Part shown: positions 40,630-50,393 of the stretch, piece after piece | Layout: each line of letters opens with the position of its first letter | Position numbering within the stretch: position 1 is the stretch's first letter | NCBI RefSeq assembly: GCF_001941845.1 | Contig: NZ_CP018870.1 | Location: 4,656,001 to 4,720,000 of the forward strand | Reading direction: 5' to 3' | Length of the DNA: 64,000 nt | DNA from: Streptomyces sp. TN58 | GTDB taxonomy: Bacteria > Actinomycetota > Actinomycetes > Streptomycetales > Streptomycetaceae | Position numbers and translations under genes: made by a program | The notes under the pieces: generated by a model | Told to the model about the DNA's origin: nothing | What the model saw: the letters and a program-made list of their open reading frames with translations, nothing else | The model's database searches: none

Positions 40630-42888
40630 TCAGCGCCGCTCGCCGACCCCCGTCAGCGGCAGTTCGAACCAGACGACCTTTCCGCTGCTGAGCCGGGTCG
40701 CACCCCACCGGCGGGCCAGCCGGTTGACCAGGAACAGGCCGCGGCCGCCCTCGTCGGTGTCCCGTGCCCGGCGCTGGCGGGGCAGCTGCGGGGAGTCGTC
40801 CCCGACCTCGCAGCGCAGCACGTCCGTACGCAGCAGACGCAGCGTCACGGGCCGCTCCGCGTACCGGACGGCATTGGTGACCACCTCGCTGACCAGCAGC
40901 TCCAGCGAGTCGCTCAGCTCCTCCAGGCCCCACCGCGTCAGCGCGCGCCGGGCGAAGCGCCGGGCCCGGCCCGGAGCGGTCTCCTCCGGGTCCAGGAACC
41001 AGTAGGCGACGTCACTGGGCGCGATGCCGTCGAACCGGGCCGCGAGCAGGGCGATGTCGTCGTCCCGGTCCCCCGGCCCCAGCATGTCCAGCACGTCGTC
41101 GCACAGGGCCTCCAGCGGCGGCGGATGGTCCAGCCCGGTCAACTGCGCGGTCGTGGCCAGCCGCTCGCGCAGCTGCTCGATGCCCGTCCACACGTCCCGC
41201 AGGCGCGACTCCACCAGGCCGTCCGTGTACAGCAGCAGCGTCGCCCCGGCGGGCGCGTCCAGCTCCACGGCCTCGAAGTCCACCCCGCCCACACCGATCG
41301 GCGCCCCGGGCGGTACGCGCAGCACCTCGGCCCGCCCGCCCAGGTGCAGCAGCACCGGCGGCGGATGCCCGGCGTTGGCGATGGTGATCCGGTGCGCGAC
41401 CGGGTCGTAGACGGCGTACATGCACGTGGCCATGCGGTCCGAGCCGAGCCGCTGCGCCTGCTCGTCCAGGTGGTGCAGCACCTCGGCGGGGGGCAGGTCC
41501 AGCTGCGCCAGCGTCTGGGCGGTGGTCCGCAGCTGTCCCATGATCGCGGCGGAGGTCATGGAGTGGCCCATCACGTCCCCCACGACGAGCGCGACCCGGC
41601 TGCCCGGCAGCGGTATGGCGTCGTACCAGTCGCCGCCGACCCGGGCCGTCTCGGCCGCCGGCAGGTAGCGGGAGGCGAGGCGCACCCCCGTGGGCTGCGG
41701 CAGGCTGTCGGGCAGCATGGTGCGCTGGAGCTCGTCGGCGATGTACGCCTCGCGGCCGTAGAGGACCGCCTTGTCGATGCCGAGCGCGGTGTGGGTCGCC
41801 AACTGGGCGGCGACCAGCAGGTCGTTCTGCTCGAAGGCGGGACGCTCCGGGCTGCGCAGGAACACCGCCGCGCCGATCACCCGGCGCCGGCCCCGCAGCG
41901 GCGCCAGGACCGCCCGGTTGCCGCGCGGCAGCGGATGCTCGCCGCCGAGCAGTTCGGGCAGCGCCGCCCGCGCGCCGGCCGAGGACGCGAAGACGGGCCG
42001 TACGCCGCGCAGCACCTCGGCGAGCGCGCCGCCCGGCCGGATCTCGCACAGCTCGGCCGCGGGCAGGTCACCCTGCGGGCCGACCAGCGGCAGCTGGCTG
42101 AAGTCGAGCTCGCCGGCGGCCCCCGCGGCCCCGGCGAGGTCCATGCCCGCGCCGATGGTGCTGCTGATGTCGGTCAGGTCGTCGATCGGCCGGAGCCGGT
42201 CGGTGCGGCGCAGCCTTAAAACGACCGGGCCGACCGGCCGCTCGTCACCGACCGGCAGCGGGTCGCGGAGGTAGACGAGGATGGCGTCGGAGAAGGTCGG
42301 GACGGTGGCCCGGCACAGGCCGAGCACGATCTCGTCGAGGTCGATGCCGCGGGCGATCCGCCGGGTCGCGGCGCCGACGAACCGCAGCCGGTCCCCCTCG
42401 CGGCGCGCCGCGGTCGCCTCCGGGCCGCCCCCGCCCTGGAAGCCCGGTACGCCGCTCCCCGCGGCGGTGGTGGGAGGCCGGCCGGCCACCGCGCCGCGGG
42501 CGGCGTCGTAGGAGTCGTAGGCGTCGTAGGGGTCCGCCGGGTCCACGGTGTCCGCGGTGTCCCGGGGACGGGCGTTGTCGTGGTCCTGGCCCGGGCCGGA
42601 ACCGGCGGGGCCGGAGCCTGCGGCGGCGGGCACCTCCGCGGACGCCGCTCCGCGCGGCCGGGGGAGCCCCGAGGCCGCGCCCGCCGCCGAGCGCGCCGCC
42701 CGTATGTCGGAAGCCGCCGCTGCGGCCGCCGCGCCCGGCTCGGCCGGCGCGCCCGTACCGGCGCCCGCGGCATGCGTGCGCACGGCCTCGGTGGCGGCGA
42801 TGGGCGCCTTGCCGTGGCCGGCCTCGTCCGAACCTCCGCCGGAGGCGACGGGCGGCGGTCCCTCCTGGGAGGTGGGGTACTCCGTCAC
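40630..42888 (-). CDS. GAF-SpoIIE phosphatase-HATPase regulator
   Basis: The 752-residue protein has a disordered Ala/Gly/Pro/Asp-rich N-terminus (1-160), a GAF-type sensor (about 165-360, ending QNDLLVAAQLATHTALGID), a SpoIIE/PP2C phosphatase domain (about 375-590: VGGDWYDAIPLPGSRVALVVGDVMGHS, IANAGHPPPVLL, LLLYTDGLVE) and a C-terminal RsbW-like HATPase (about 620-750: LLVSEVVTNAVRYAE, DEGGRGLFLVNRLARRWG). Such proteins control anti-anti-sigma factors by dephosphorylation and partner kinase activity. The GTG at 42888 gives VTEYPTSQEGPP; longer frames lack ribosome sites. Its sigma or anti-sigma partner is not in the window. Confidence 0.92.
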   Translation of the reverse strand: MTEYPTSQEGPPPVASGGGSDEAGHGKAPIAATEAVRTHAAGAGTGAPAEPGAAAAAAASDIRAARSAAGAASGLPRPRGAASAEVPAAAGSGPAGSGPGQDHDNARPRDTADTVDPADPYDAYDSYDAARGAVAGRPPTTAAGSGVPGFQGGGGPEATAARREGDRLRFVGAATRRIARGIDLDEIVLGLCRATVPTFSDAILVYLRDPLPVGDERPVGPVVLRLRRTDRLRPIDDLTDISSTIGAGMDLAGAAGAAGELDFSQLPLVGPQGDLPAAELCEIRPGGALAEVLRGVRPVFASSAGARAALPELLGGEHPLPRGNRAVLAPLRGRRRVIGAAVFLRSPERPAFEQNDLLVAAQLATHTALGIDKAVLYGREAYIADELQRTMLPDSLPQPTGVRLASRYLPAAETARVGGDWYDAIPLPGSRVALVVGDVMGHSMTSAAIMGQLRTTAQTLAQLDLPPAEVLHHLDEQAQRLGSDRMATCMYAVYDPVAHRITIANAGHPPPVLLHLGGRAEVLRVPPGAPIGVGGVDFEAVELDAPAGATLLLYTDGLVESRLRDVWTGIEQLRERLATTAQLTGLDHPPPLEALCDDVLDMLGPGDRDDDIALLAARFDGIAPSDVAYWFLDPEETAPGRARRFARRALTRWGLEELSDSLELLVSEVVTNAVRYAERPVTLRLLRTDVLRCEVGDDSPQLPRQRRARDTDEGGRGLFLVNRLARRWGATRLSSGKVVWFELPLTGVGERR

Positions 42889-43137
42889 GCGTGGAATTCC
42901 GTCCGTTTGCGCTCGATGTGCGCTGCACTCAACTCGGTCAGTCGCGGTATACCCGCTCAGCGGCCCGGGCACCATCGCCCAGAGGTTCCTCGCTCGAACT
43001 TCCTCGTGTGTCGACCTCCGGTCAGATCCCGTGCGCAGAACGACACTTGCCGGTGTGCGGTCCGCTCGCACCGTCCCGCGCGCGCGACCTCGCGGAGGAC
43101 GATCCTACGTTTGAACCCCGGGGGCGCATCAAGGGTC

Positions 43138-43857
43138 TCATGAGGTCATGTGCGCAGGGGTGCGGTCCCAGTCCTCGGGCAGGGCCGGAATCCCCCAGGC
43201 CGGATCCGGCCGCCAGTCCTGCCAGCCGGCGGAGAAGGGAACGCCCCACGCCTCGATCAGCGCGACGGCCGCCCGACCGGCCTCCCGTACCCGCCGTGCC
43301 TGCTCACGGCCCATCAGACCGGACCGCTGGGCCTCGGCGAACTCGTCCTCGTCCAGCCACTTCCAACTGCGGTCGGGGTAGACGGCGATGTCCAGGAAGT
43401 GGTCCTCGGAATCGACGCCGCCGGCCCATCTCGTCCGTGGCTCCTCCAGGTTGACGTACCAGTTCTTGAACTGCCAGCCCGCTCCCCAGAACAGCCACAC
43501 CGACCACGGGTCCCCGGGCCGGGCCAGCTTCAGGACGCCGCCGCCGAACCAGCGCGAGCGTACGGTGGTGCGCGGCGCGGTGTAGCGGGTGGCCAGCGGC
43601 TCCTGGTGGACGGGGGTGCCGTCGGCGAGCACCGGCTTGACGCATTCGGTGCCGGGGGCCATCCACACGGCGAGCATCTCGTCCGTGTCCTGCACCACCG
43701 TCACCGGGCGGCAGATGTGCACCGCGCCCTTCAGTCCCGGGGCGTGGTCGCGGTAGCGCCAGAGGATCTGGTCCCCGGGCGCCCAGCGCGTCCCGCGCGC
43801 GGGGCTCGGCGGCGCGTCCGGCCCCCGGCCGTTCCCGGGCTTGAAAGTACCTGTCAT
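43138..43857 (-). CDS. DUF402 domain protein
   Basis: The 239-residue cytoplasmic protein has a DUF402 core in its middle: WRYRDHAPGLKGAVHICRPV, FKNWYVNLEEPRTRW and the acidic VDSEDHFLDIAVYPDRSWKWLDEDE. Characterised relatives such as FomD and SCO4506 are nucleoside diphosphate or phosphonate hydrolases that use metal held by these acidic residues. An in-house nucleotide phosphatase role is therefore possible here. ATG 43857 follows a TAAGAT box by six bases, which suggests a leaderless mRNA. fumC lies upstream on the same strand. Confidence 0.88.
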   Translation of the reverse strand: MTGTFKPGNGRGPDAPPSPARGTRWAPGDQILWRYRDHAPGLKGAVHICRPVTVVQDTDEMLAVWMAPGTECVKPVLADGTPVHQEPLATRYTAPRTTVRSRWFGGGVLKLARPGDPWSVWLFWGAGWQFKNWYVNLEEPRTRWAGGVDSEDHFLDIAVYPDRSWKWLDEDEFAEAQRSGLMGREQARRVREAGRAAVALIEAWGVPFSAGWQDWRPDPAWGIPALPEDWDRTPAHMTS

Positions 43858-43863
43858 GCGCAG

Positions 43864-43869
43864 ATCTTA
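43864..43869 (-). promoter_or_regulatory. -10-like box of the DUF402 gene
   Basis: On the minus strand TAAGAT is followed by six bases and ATG 43857, with no Shine-Dalgarno sequence. This is a probable leaderless start. Confidence 0.5.
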
Positions 43870-43970
43870 GGGCGGGGGCCCGTACGCCCGCTGCGGTGCA
43901 GGTCACGAGGCGATTCGGGGACGGTGGACGACCGGAAACGGCCCCCGCCCGGGGGGTGGCGGAGGCGCGG

Positions 43971-45374
43971 TCAGGGGCGTGTCATGCGCAGGACGTCCAG
44001 GGCCTCGTCGAGCTGCTCCAGGGTGAGGGCGCCGCGCTCCACGTAGCCGGACTCCAGGACGACCTCCCTGATCGTCTTGCGCTCGGCGAGGGACCTCTTG
44101 GCCACCTTCGCGGCCTCCTCGTAGCCGATGTAGCGGTTGAGCGGGGTCACCACGGAGGGCGAGGACTCGGCGTACTCCCTGGCCCGGGCCTCGTCGGCGG
44201 TGATCCCGTCGACCGTGCGGTCGGCGAGGAGCCGGCTCGCGCCGGCCAGCAGCCGGATCGATTCGAGGAGGTTCCTGGCCATCACCGGGAGCATGACGTT
44301 GAGTTCGAAGTTCCCGGCGGCGCCAGCCACGGCGACGGTGGCGTCGTTCCCCATGACCTGCGCGGCGACCATCAGGACGGCCTCCGGGACCACCGGATTG
44401 ACCTTCCCGGGCATGATCGAGGAGCCGGGCTGGAGGTCCGGGAGGCTGATTTCGGCCAATCCCGTCCGCGGCCCGGAGGCCATCCAGCGCAGGTCGTTGC
44501 AGATCTTCGTGAGCGAGACGGCGATCGTACGGAGCATGCCCGAGGTCTCCACCAGCGCGTCGCGGGCGCCCTGGGCCTCGAAGTGGTCGCGCGCCTCGGT
44601 CAGCGGCAGGCCGGTGGCGACCGCCACCTCGGCGATCACGGCGGCCGAGAAGCCGGCCGGGGTGTTGATCCCGGTGCCCACCGCCGTGCCGCCCAGCGGG
44701 AGTTCGGCCAGGCGCGGCAGGGACGAGCGCAGCCGCTCGACGCCGTAGCGGATCTGCGCCGCGTATCCGCCGAACTCCTGGCCGAGGGTGACGGGCGTGG
44801 CGTCCATCAGGTGGGTCCGGCCGGCCTTGACCACCCGGTCGAACTCGGCCGCCTTGCGCTCCAGCGCGGCGGCCAGGTGCTCCAGGGCAGGCACCAGGTC
44901 GTTGGCGACGGCGGCGGTGGCGGCGATGTGGATGGACGACGGGAAGACGTCGTTGGAGCTCTGCGAGGCGTTGACGTGGTCGTTGGGGTGCACGTCCCGG
45001 CCGAGGCGCTCGGCGGCCAGGGTGGCGATCACCTCGTTGGCGTTCATGTTGGACGAGGTCCCCGACCCGGTCTGGAAGACGTCCACGGGGAAGTGGTCGT
45101 CCCAGCGGCCGTCCGCCACCTCCCCGGCCGCGGCTCCGATCGCGTCGGCGACGTCCTGGTCGACGACGCCGAGGCGGGCGTTGACGGCGGCGGCCGCGGC
45201 CTTGATCCGGGCGAGGGCCTCGATGTGGGCGCGCTCCAGCCGCTGTCCCGAGAGGGGGAAGTTCTCCACGGCGCGCTGGGTCTGCGCCCGCCACTTGGCG
45301 TGCGCGGGCACCCGTACGTCGCCCATGGAGTCGCGCTCGGTCCGGAACGCCTGGTCCTTCTGATTGTCTGTCAT
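43971..45374 (-). CDS. fumC: Class II fumarate hydratase
   Basis: The 467-residue enzyme has the fumarase/aspartase superfamily signature [11 protein letters not shown] and the other active-site segments [24 protein letters not shown] and [14 protein letters not shown]. It reversibly hydrates fumarate to malate in the citric acid cycle and needs no iron-sulfur cluster. AGGAGG before ATG 45374 supports the start. An iron-sulfur class I fumarase is encoded 7 kb further on, so the cell can use either according to iron or oxidative state. Aspartate ammonia-lyase was considered, but the sequence is closer to FumC. Confidence 0.95.
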   Translation of the reverse strand: MTDNQKDQAFRTERDSMGDVRVPAHAKWRAQTQRAVENFPLSGQRLERAHIEALARIKAAAAAVNARLGVVDQDVADAIGAAAGEVADGRWDDHFPVDVFQTGSGTSSNMNANEVIATLAAERLGRDVHPNDHVNASQSSNDVFPSSIHIAATAAVANDLVPALEHLAAALERKAAEFDRVVKAGRTHLMDATPVTLGQEFGGYAAQIRYGVERLRSSLPRLAELPLGGTAVGTGINTPAGFSAAVIAEVAVATGLPLTEARDHFEAQGARDALVETSGMLRTIAVSLTKICNDLRWMASGPRTGLAEISLPDLQPGSSIMPGKVNPVVPEAVLMVAAQVMGNDATVAVAGAAGNFELNVMLPVMARNLLESIRLLAGASRLLADRTVDGITADEARAREYAESSPSVVTPLNRYIGYEEAAKVAKRSLAERKTIREVVLESGYVERGALTLEQLDEALDVLRMTRP

Positions 45375-45481
45375 GTGTGCTGCCTCCTCGAAAAGTTGAG
45401 CAATCCTCTTGTTGGAAGTGTTCCCAACTCCCCCACCGGCCAGTAAATACCGTGGGTAACACCCATATTCGGGAGGCGTCC

Positions 45482-47008
45482 ATGGCACGTGCCCGTACGA
45501 GACCCACCCTCAGATCTACCGCCGCCGCCGCCGCGGCGATCGCGGCCGCCCTCGGCGGCGTCACCGCCGTCACCCCCATGGCCCAGGCGGCCCCCACCGC
45601 CGGCGTCGTCACCACCCTCCCGCCCGAGCTGGAGGCGATCCGCGCCGCCGAATCCGTCGAGATCTACGGCGACCCCGCCGTGCGCCCGCAGGCCGAGCGC
45701 AGGACCGGCCTGATCTCGCTGGGCGACAGCGAGATCTCGGGCGAGGGCGTCGGCACCTACGACCCGGCCACCAACACCCCCGACAACCAGTGCCACCGCT
45801 CGCCGGACGCGGCGATCCACCGCACCGGCATCGCGGCCGACCTCACCTTCAACGTCGCCTGCTCCGGCGCCCACACCGGAAACATCAGGATCGGCGGCAG
45901 CAGGCAGTACGCCGACGAACTGGTGCAGAGCGACAACCTGGCGATCAAGGCCCGCAACACCAGGATCAAGATGGTCCTGCTGGTCGCCGGAGCCAACGAC
46001 GACCTGCAGTTCGGCCCGGTCATGACCGACTGCGTGACCCGGTGGGTGCTCAGCCAGGGCACCTGCCAGCCCACGTACGCACCCGGATGGCAGGCCCGCG
46101 TCGACGGCCTCAGACCCAAGGTCGAGGCCACGGTCGCCGACCTCAGGACCGTCATGCGCGACGCCGGCTACGCCGACGCCGACTACCGGCTCGTCGTCAT
46201 GGGCTACCCCAGCCCCATCGGCCCCGACTTCCACGACAACCCGAACTTCCCCGGGAAGCTGCCCGGAGGCTGTGCGGGCTACGACTCCGACGCCACCTGG
46301 GGCCGCGACCACGCGGTACCCGCCTTCGAGAAGGGCATACGCGCGGCCGCCCTGGCCTCCGGCGCGGTCTACCTCGACAACTCCCGGCTCTTCCACGGCC
46401 ACGAGGTGTGCATGGAGGACACCTGGGCCCGCGGCCTCTACCTGGACCTCGGCGACCACTTCCCCTGGGACGAGAACACCGCCCGGCAGTCCTTCCACCC
46501 CAACCGCCGCGGCCACGGCGCCTTCGCGTCCTGCCTGACCCAGCTGTACGCGTCGGGCCTGCGCGAGGCGTCCTGCGCCGACCCCGCGAGCACCGGTACG
46601 CCCGTACTCCACGCCGGGGCCTGGGACGACGGGTTCAAGCCGCTCAGGAACGAGGCCACCGGCAACTGCCTCGACTCCTTCGGCGGCTCCAGCGCCAACG
46701 AGACCAGAATCGTGGGCTGGGACTGCCACGGCGGCCGCAACCAGGGCTGGTGGTACGACAGCACCCGAAAGTCCGTCCACATCGAACTGACCCACGACCG
46801 CTGCCTCGACGCCCCAGGCGCCGACTACCGCCCCGGCACCGGCCTGATCATCTGGAACTGCCACGGCGGCGCCAACCAGCGGTTCGTCCGCGACGGCGCC
46901 ACCCTGCGCCCCGCCGCCGCCCCGGGCATGTGCCTGACCGTGGCCGCCGCCCACGACCCGCTGCGCCTCCAGACCTGCAACGGATCGCCGAACCAGCGCT
47001 TCGCGTAA
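45482..47008 (+). CDS. Secreted SGNH hydrolase with C-terminal ricin-type lectin
   Basis: The 508-residue protein has a signal peptide (1-36, cut after AQA), an SGNH/GDSL hydrolase domain and a ricin B-type beta-trefoil. The catalytic Ser is in [11 protein letters not shown] (Ser83), the Asn in AGANDDLQF, and the His in [10 protein letters not shown]. Several Cys pairs suit an extracellular enzyme. The lectin part from about 385 repeats the QxW-like motifs [16 protein letters not shown] and SPNQRFA. It probably de-esterifies a plant or microbial polysaccharide or a lipid bound through the lectin. GGGAGG before ATG 45482 fixes the start. Confidence 0.92.
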   Translation: MARARTRPTLRSTAAAAAAIAAALGGVTAVTPMAQAAPTAGVVTTLPPELEAIRAAESVEIYGDPAVRPQAERRTGLISLGDSEISGEGVGTYDPATNTPDNQCHRSPDAAIHRTGIAADLTFNVACSGAHTGNIRIGGSRQYADELVQSDNLAIKARNTRIKMVLLVAGANDDLQFGPVMTDCVTRWVLSQGTCQPTYAPGWQARVDGLRPKVEATVADLRTVMRDAGYADADYRLVVMGYPSPIGPDFHDNPNFPGKLPGGCAGYDSDATWGRDHAVPAFEKGIRAAALASGAVYLDNSRLFHGHEVCMEDTWARGLYLDLGDHFPWDENTARQSFHPNRRGHGAFASCLTQLYASGLREASCADPASTGTPVLHAGAWDDGFKPLRNEATGNCLDSFGGSSANETRIVGWDCHGGRNQGWWYDSTRKSVHIELTHDRCLDAPGADYRPGTGLIIWNCHGGANQRFVRDGATLRPAAAPGMCLTVAAAHDPLRLQTCNGSPNQRFA

Positions 47009-47040
47009 ACCGCCCGCTCCACCCGACTGATCCCCCCACG

Positions 47041-47064
47041 CCCGGCCGGCGCACCCCGGCCGGG
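47041..47064. terminator. Hairpin between convergent genes
   Basis: CCCGGCCGG (47041-47049) pairs with CCGGCCGGG (47056-47064) around a six-base loop, between the lectin-esterase gene and the GDPD gene. Confidence 0.65.
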
Positions 47065-47104
47065 TGCCTCCACGAGCGGCACCCACCAGGGGACACCGCA
47101 CCGC

Positions 47105-47872
47105 CTACAGCGCCTCCAGCTGGGCGCGCACCTCGCGCGGCCGGTTGGTGATCAGGGTGTCCACGCCGAGCCGCACGCACAGCTCCACGTCCTCAGGCTC
47201 GTCCACCGTCCACACCCGCACCCGCAGCCCCTTCGCCTTCAGCCGGCCCACCAGCCCCGGATCCTGGCGCACCAGGTCGATACCCGGCCCGGCGTGCCCC
47301 GCGAACGGCGGCCGGGCGGGCCGCAGCCGCCGCTCGATCAGGTAGACCGCCGGCAGGCCCGGCGCCAGCCGGTTCAGCCGGACCAGGGCGTTGCGGGAGA
47401 AGCTCATCACCTCGACCAGGCCCGCCGAACCGTCGGCCAGGCCGTGGTCCTTCAGCACCCGCACCAGCTCGGCCTCCAGCCGGCCGCCGGCACGGGTGGG
47501 GTGCTTCGTCTCGACCGCCAGCCCCACGGGCCGCCCGGCGGTCAGCGCCTCCTTCAGCAGCTCCTCGAAGAGCAGCACGCGCGCCCCGCGGTGCTCCTCG
47601 CCCTTCCAGCCGCCGAAGTCCAGGGCGGACAGCTCCTCGTACGTCATCTCCGACACCACCCCGCGCCCGTCGGACGTCCGCTCCACGCGCCGGTCGTGCA
47701 CACAGACCAGCTTGTGGTCGGCGGTGAGCCGCACATCGCATTCGAGGGCGTCGGCACCGTCCGCGATGGCCTGCCGGTAGGCGGCGAGCGTGTGTTCGGG
47801 ATGCTCGTGGGACGCCCCGCGATGGGCGACGACCCGGACGGCGCGGTCGGTACGGAGCTGCGTGTGCGTCAT
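47105..47872 (-). CDS. Glycerophosphodiester phosphodiesterase (GDPD) family
   Basis: The 255-residue cytoplasmic enzyme has the GDPD metal and catalytic motifs: VVAHRGASHEHPEHTLAAY, ALECDVRLTADHKLVCVHD and, later, LAVETKHP. It releases glycerol 3-phosphate from deacylated phospholipids. No signal peptide is present. The sequence ends in the typical VRVWTVDEPEDVELCVRLGVDTLITNRP. ATG 47872 is preceded by GGGGG. It is divergent from the small Cys-containing gene at 47926. Confidence 0.93.
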   Translation of the reverse strand: MTHTQLRTDRAVRVVAHRGASHEHPEHTLAAYRQAIADGADALECDVRLTADHKLVCVHDRRVERTSDGRGVVSEMTYEELSALDFGGWKGEEHRGARVLLFEELLKEALTAGRPVGLAVETKHPTRAGGRLEAELVRVLKDHGLADGSAGLVEVMSFSRNALVRLNRLAPGLPAVYLIERRLRPARPPFAGHAGPGIDLVRQDPGLVGRLKAKGLRVRVWTVDEPEDVELCVRLGVDTLITNRPREVRAQLEAL

Positions 47873-47925
47873 GCCCCCGACGTTATCCGCATGCGCCCGG
47901 CGCCCCGGTACCGCATCCTGCACGG

Positions 47926-48375
47926 ATGGCGGAACAGCAGACGTACGGACGGACGCACTGCGGCCCCTGCGAGGAGTGCGTCGAGGAGGAGTGGCAGCTC
48001 GTCCGGGAGGACGGCGAGCTGGGCTGGGAGGGGTACCAGCACTGCCCGCGGTACGAGGTGTACGCCTGCGACCGGGGCCGGGGCATCCCGCCGCCATGGG
48101 TCCGGGAGCGCGTCCTCGCCCGGGAGGGAGCCGTACACCTGGCGGTCGGCGGGCCCGACGGGATCCCGATCGCGCTGCTGCGCCGGGTGTACGGGCTGAG
48201 CATCGCCGAGGTACTCGCCGCACGGACGGCGGGGTACCGGGCCACCCCCGTTGAGGCCCGGTACCTGACAGCTGCGGCAAGGGCGGCCGCTCCCACTTCG
48301 GCAACGGCTACGTATGCGGCTACGGCTACGGCTACGGCTACGACTGCGGGCGGGGGGCCAGCTGGGCCGGGGTGA
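47926..48375 (+). CDS. Small Cys-containing protein of unknown function
   Basis: The 149-residue product begins MAEQQTYGRTHCGPCEECVEE. This CxxCxxC cluster, plus HCPRYEVYAC, could bind zinc or iron. The middle (PPPWVRERVLAREGAVHLAVGGPDGIP) looks structured, while the last 30 residues are a simple Ala/Thr tract encoded by a GGCTAC hexamer array. The 3' end overlaps the convergent gene at 48338 by 38 bp. No family was recognised. The tail length may vary between strains because of the repeat. Confidence 0.65.
   Translation: MAEQQTYGRTHCGPCEECVEEEWQLVREDGELGWEGYQHCPRYEVYACDRGRGIPPPWVRERVLAREGAVHLAVGGPDGIPIALLRRVYGLSIAEVLAARTAGYRATPVEARYLTAAARAAAPTSATATYAATATATATTAGGGPAGPG
48306..48341. repeat. 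GGCTAC hexamer array
   Basis: One GGCTAC copy at 48306 is followed by four perfect tandem copies at 48318-48341. They lie in the overlapping 3' ends of two convergent genes and encode an Ala/Thr tract on the plus strand. Confidence 0.8.
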
Positions 48376-48943
48376 CCTTGAAGCCGCCCCTGGTGACCTC
48401 GGTGAACGGCGCCGGGGCCATGCAGGTGCCGACCGTCGGCTCGGCGACCGACCCGTCCGGCTTCGCGTCGACGTTCACGATCCCCCACGAGAAGCCGACG
48501 CGGTCGGGCGCGCCGCGCTCGCCGTCCTGGACGCTCAGCCCGATCCGCTTGCCCTCCCAGCCGACGTTCGAGCTCGTGACCACCGCGGTGATCGTGGCCG
48601 TCCGGCCGCCCGTCACCATGCAGTCCACCTCGGCCTCGGCGACGCCGGTGAAGCCCTGGTCCGGCATCGCGTGGTAGACGGTCACCCGGCCGCGCGCGTC
48701 CGTCGGCAGGCCGTGCTCCAGGTTCTGCCCCTTCAGCGGCCTGCTCCACGGCACCGACTCGGCGTCGACCGTGAAGCGGATGTCGTGCGAGGCGGGCACG
48801 TACGGATAGTGCACCGTGCCACCCCCGCGCACCGAGGCGGCCTTCGGCGCGGCAGGCGCCGCGGGGGCCGGGGCGGCCGCCACCAAGGTGCCCAACAGGG
48901 CGGCGGACCCGGCGACGGCCAGGGCGCGCGTACGGTTCTTCAT
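48338..48943 (-). CDS. Secreted protein of unknown function
   Basis: The 201-residue product has a signal peptide (MKNRTRALAVAGSAALLGTL, cut near APAAP). The mature beta-rich domain has Cys in EVDCMVTGG and VGTCMAPA, probably disulfide-linked. No family was recognised. GGGAG before ATG 48943 fixes the start. Its last 38 bp overlap the convergent 47926 gene. Confidence 0.75.
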   Translation of the reverse strand: MKNRTRALAVAGSAALLGTLVAAAPAPAAPAAPKAASVRGGGTVHYPYVPASHDIRFTVDAESVPWSRPLKGQNLEHGLPTDARGRVTVYHAMPDQGFTGVAEAEVDCMVTGGRTATITAVVTSSNVGWEGKRIGLSVQDGERGAPDRVGFSWGIVNVDAKPDGSVAEPTVGTCMAPAPFTEVTRGGFKVTPAQLAPRPQS

Positions 48944-49035
48944 CGTGAACTCCCATGTCCAAAAAGGCTGTTCGGCTACACGAACAGCCTCGCCGCGCCG
49001 CGCCCCCGACTCCATCTGCCGATCGGCGGAAACCG

Positions 49036-49071
49036 CCTGGGGGCCTCTGCCATTCGGCAGAGGCCCCCAGG
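49036..49071 (-). terminator. Perfect 16-bp hairpin
   Basis: Bases 49036-49051 pair with 49056-49071 around ATTC. It lies 53 bp after the minus-strand gene ending at 49124 and so should end the transcript of the accessory island. Confidence 0.8.
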
Positions 49072-49123
49072 ACGGGCACCGGGAGGTACGAGAACGCCGG
49101 CTCCGGAGCCGGACAACGGACGG

Positions 49124-49552
49124 TCAGACGGTGTAGATGGCAGGACGCCGTGCCACCTGGCCCGGCGTTAGCCCTTCCACCGTCAGGTTTCCCGTCCAGA
49201 GCTGGTCACGGTTGGCGTACGTCGACTCGAACCGGACGCGCTTTCCACCTGGCTCCAGCTTCCATCCCTGTTCCTGGAACTGCGTGATGCGGTCGCTGCC
49301 GCACACGAATGCCCGGGTGGCCTGAGTGAGTACCCATTGAGCCAGCTCGGTCTCGCCGGCTGTGGGGCGCCCGCAGTGGCGGGCCATCTGCCACAGGCGC
49401 GGCCATTCGGCCCCGGGAGTCAGCGGGCCGACGACGGCCACGTCTCCGATCCGCCGTAGGTCCAGGTGGTGCGTGGCGTACCCGAAGACCACGCCGAACA
49501 TGGCGAATACGGTGACTCTGCTGATCCCGGCCAGACCCTCGTCAGATGCCAT
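49124..49552 (-). CDS. Uncharacterised protein of the accessory island
   Basis: The 142-residue product has one weakly hydrophobic segment near residues 10-25 (VTVFAMFGVVFGYATHHLD) and no recognised domain. It ends NLTVEGLTPGQVARRPAIYTV. Codon use is less biased than in neighbouring core genes. AAAGG lies about nine bases before ATG 49552. It is the last gene of a same-strand run of short genes from 52176, with hairpins on both sides. Confidence 0.55.
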   Translation of the reverse strand: MASDEGLAGISRVTVFAMFGVVFGYATHHLDLRRIGDVAVVGPLTPGAEWPRLWQMARHCGRPTAGETELAQWVLTQATRAFVCGSDRITQFQEQGWKLEPGGKRVRFESTYANRDQLWTGNLTVEGLTPGQVARRPAIYTV

Positions 49553-49572
49553 GGGCGGTACCTTTGCTCAGG

Positions 49573-49609
49573 GTAGGACCCGGGTACCTTCGACGTGCCC
49601 GGGTCCTAC
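49573..49609 (-). terminator. Hairpin between island genes
   Basis: GTAGGACCCGGG (49573-49584) pairs with CCCGGGTCCTAC (49598-49609). It lies 45 bp after the minus-strand stop at 49654. Confidence 0.75.
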
Positions 49610-49653
49610 TTCGTACGAGCGGATCACGACGTGATCCGTGTCCTGGGAGCGGA

Positions 49654-50094
49654 TCAGCAGCCGTCGCCGTCGCCGCAGCAGGCCGGCTGGTTGCACTCGG
49701 CTGCGGTGCCCCACAGCCGGGCGTCGACCTCGAACCCGGCGGCCCTGACACGGTCGGCCACGGACACCATGAGTCCGCGCGTCAGCACCACGGAGTTCGG
49801 GGAGTGGTGGACGAAGAAGCCGAACTGCTCCTGACACCAGGCGGCGTACTCCTGCGTGTGGAGCATGAACGAGTGCCAGCCGGGATCCACCCGCTCACTG
49901 GGCGCCAGGTCGAACGCCTTCTGGCTGCCCAGGACGTACACGAACGCGATGGCCTGGTCCATCACGCGGTCGGCCACGACCCGCTCAAGGCCGTACTCGT
50001 CCGCGCAGAACGCGGCCAGCCTCTCGAACAACCCGGGGCTCACAAGGTCCCTCCCGTGCCGTGAGGCGACGGGGCTTCCGACCATGGTCGTCAT
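49654..50094 (-). CDS. GRDP-like small protein with Cys-rich tail
   Basis: The 146-residue protein has the block VDPGWHSFMLHTQEYAAWC followed by FGFFVHHSP, which resembles the W-H...Y..C...HH pattern of glycine-rich-domain (GRDP-like) proteins. The last 13 residues, CNQPACCGDGDGC, hold four cysteines and could bind a metal. AGGAGGAG before ATG 50094 is a strong ribosome site. It lies in an accessory island next to a regulator-DUF6879 pair. I know of no assigned function for it. Confidence 0.6.
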   Translation of the reverse strand: MTTMVGSPVASRHGRDLVSPGLFERLAAFCADEYGLERVVADRVMDQAIAFVYVLGSQKAFDLAPSERVDPGWHSFMLHTQEYAAWCQEQFGFFVHHSPNSVVLTRGLMVSVADRVRAAGFEVDARLWGTAAECNQPACCGDGDGC

Positions 50095-50156
50095 CGTGTG
50101 ACTCCTCCTGTCGTTGGGCGTCTTGCTGCCCGCCCCCGTCGGGGCGGGAGTTTGTG

Positions 50157-50393
50157 TCAGGCCGTAGCGACCCGATGAACGAGGGCGATGTCCTCGAACC
50201 CCCGTAGGAAGCGGCCGTGTCCGGCGTTCAGGCCCGTATGCGTCATGCACTGTCGGTCCACCTCGGCCACGTCCGCGCCGGGAGCGGCAGCCCAGCCACA
50301 ATCCGCGTGCAGGCAACTCGCAACGACGGTGGGCGTGGTCTCGGGGTCTCTGAAGATCCGGTGTTCTGCCCGCCGGATGACTGAACGCGTCAT
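50157..50393 (-). CDS. Small DUF7848-like protein
   Basis: The 78-residue product begins MTRSVIRRAEHRIFRDPET and has Cys in ASCLHADCGWA and DRQCMTHTGLNAGHGRF. This matches short Streptomyces proteins placed, as I recall, in DUF7848. Its ATG overlaps the stop codon of the 50578 gene (ATGA), so the two are co-translated. Function is unknown. Confidence 0.6.
   Translation of the reverse strand: MTRSVIRRAEHRIFRDPETTPTVVASCLHADCGWAAAPGADVAEVDRQCMTHTGLNAGHGRFLRGFEDIALVHRVATA

Noticed and set aside
49654..49692. CNQPACCGDGDGC tail read as a RiPP core peptide
   Set aside because: The tail belongs to a folded 146-residue GRDP-like protein, and no modification enzyme or leader-recognition gene is nearby.
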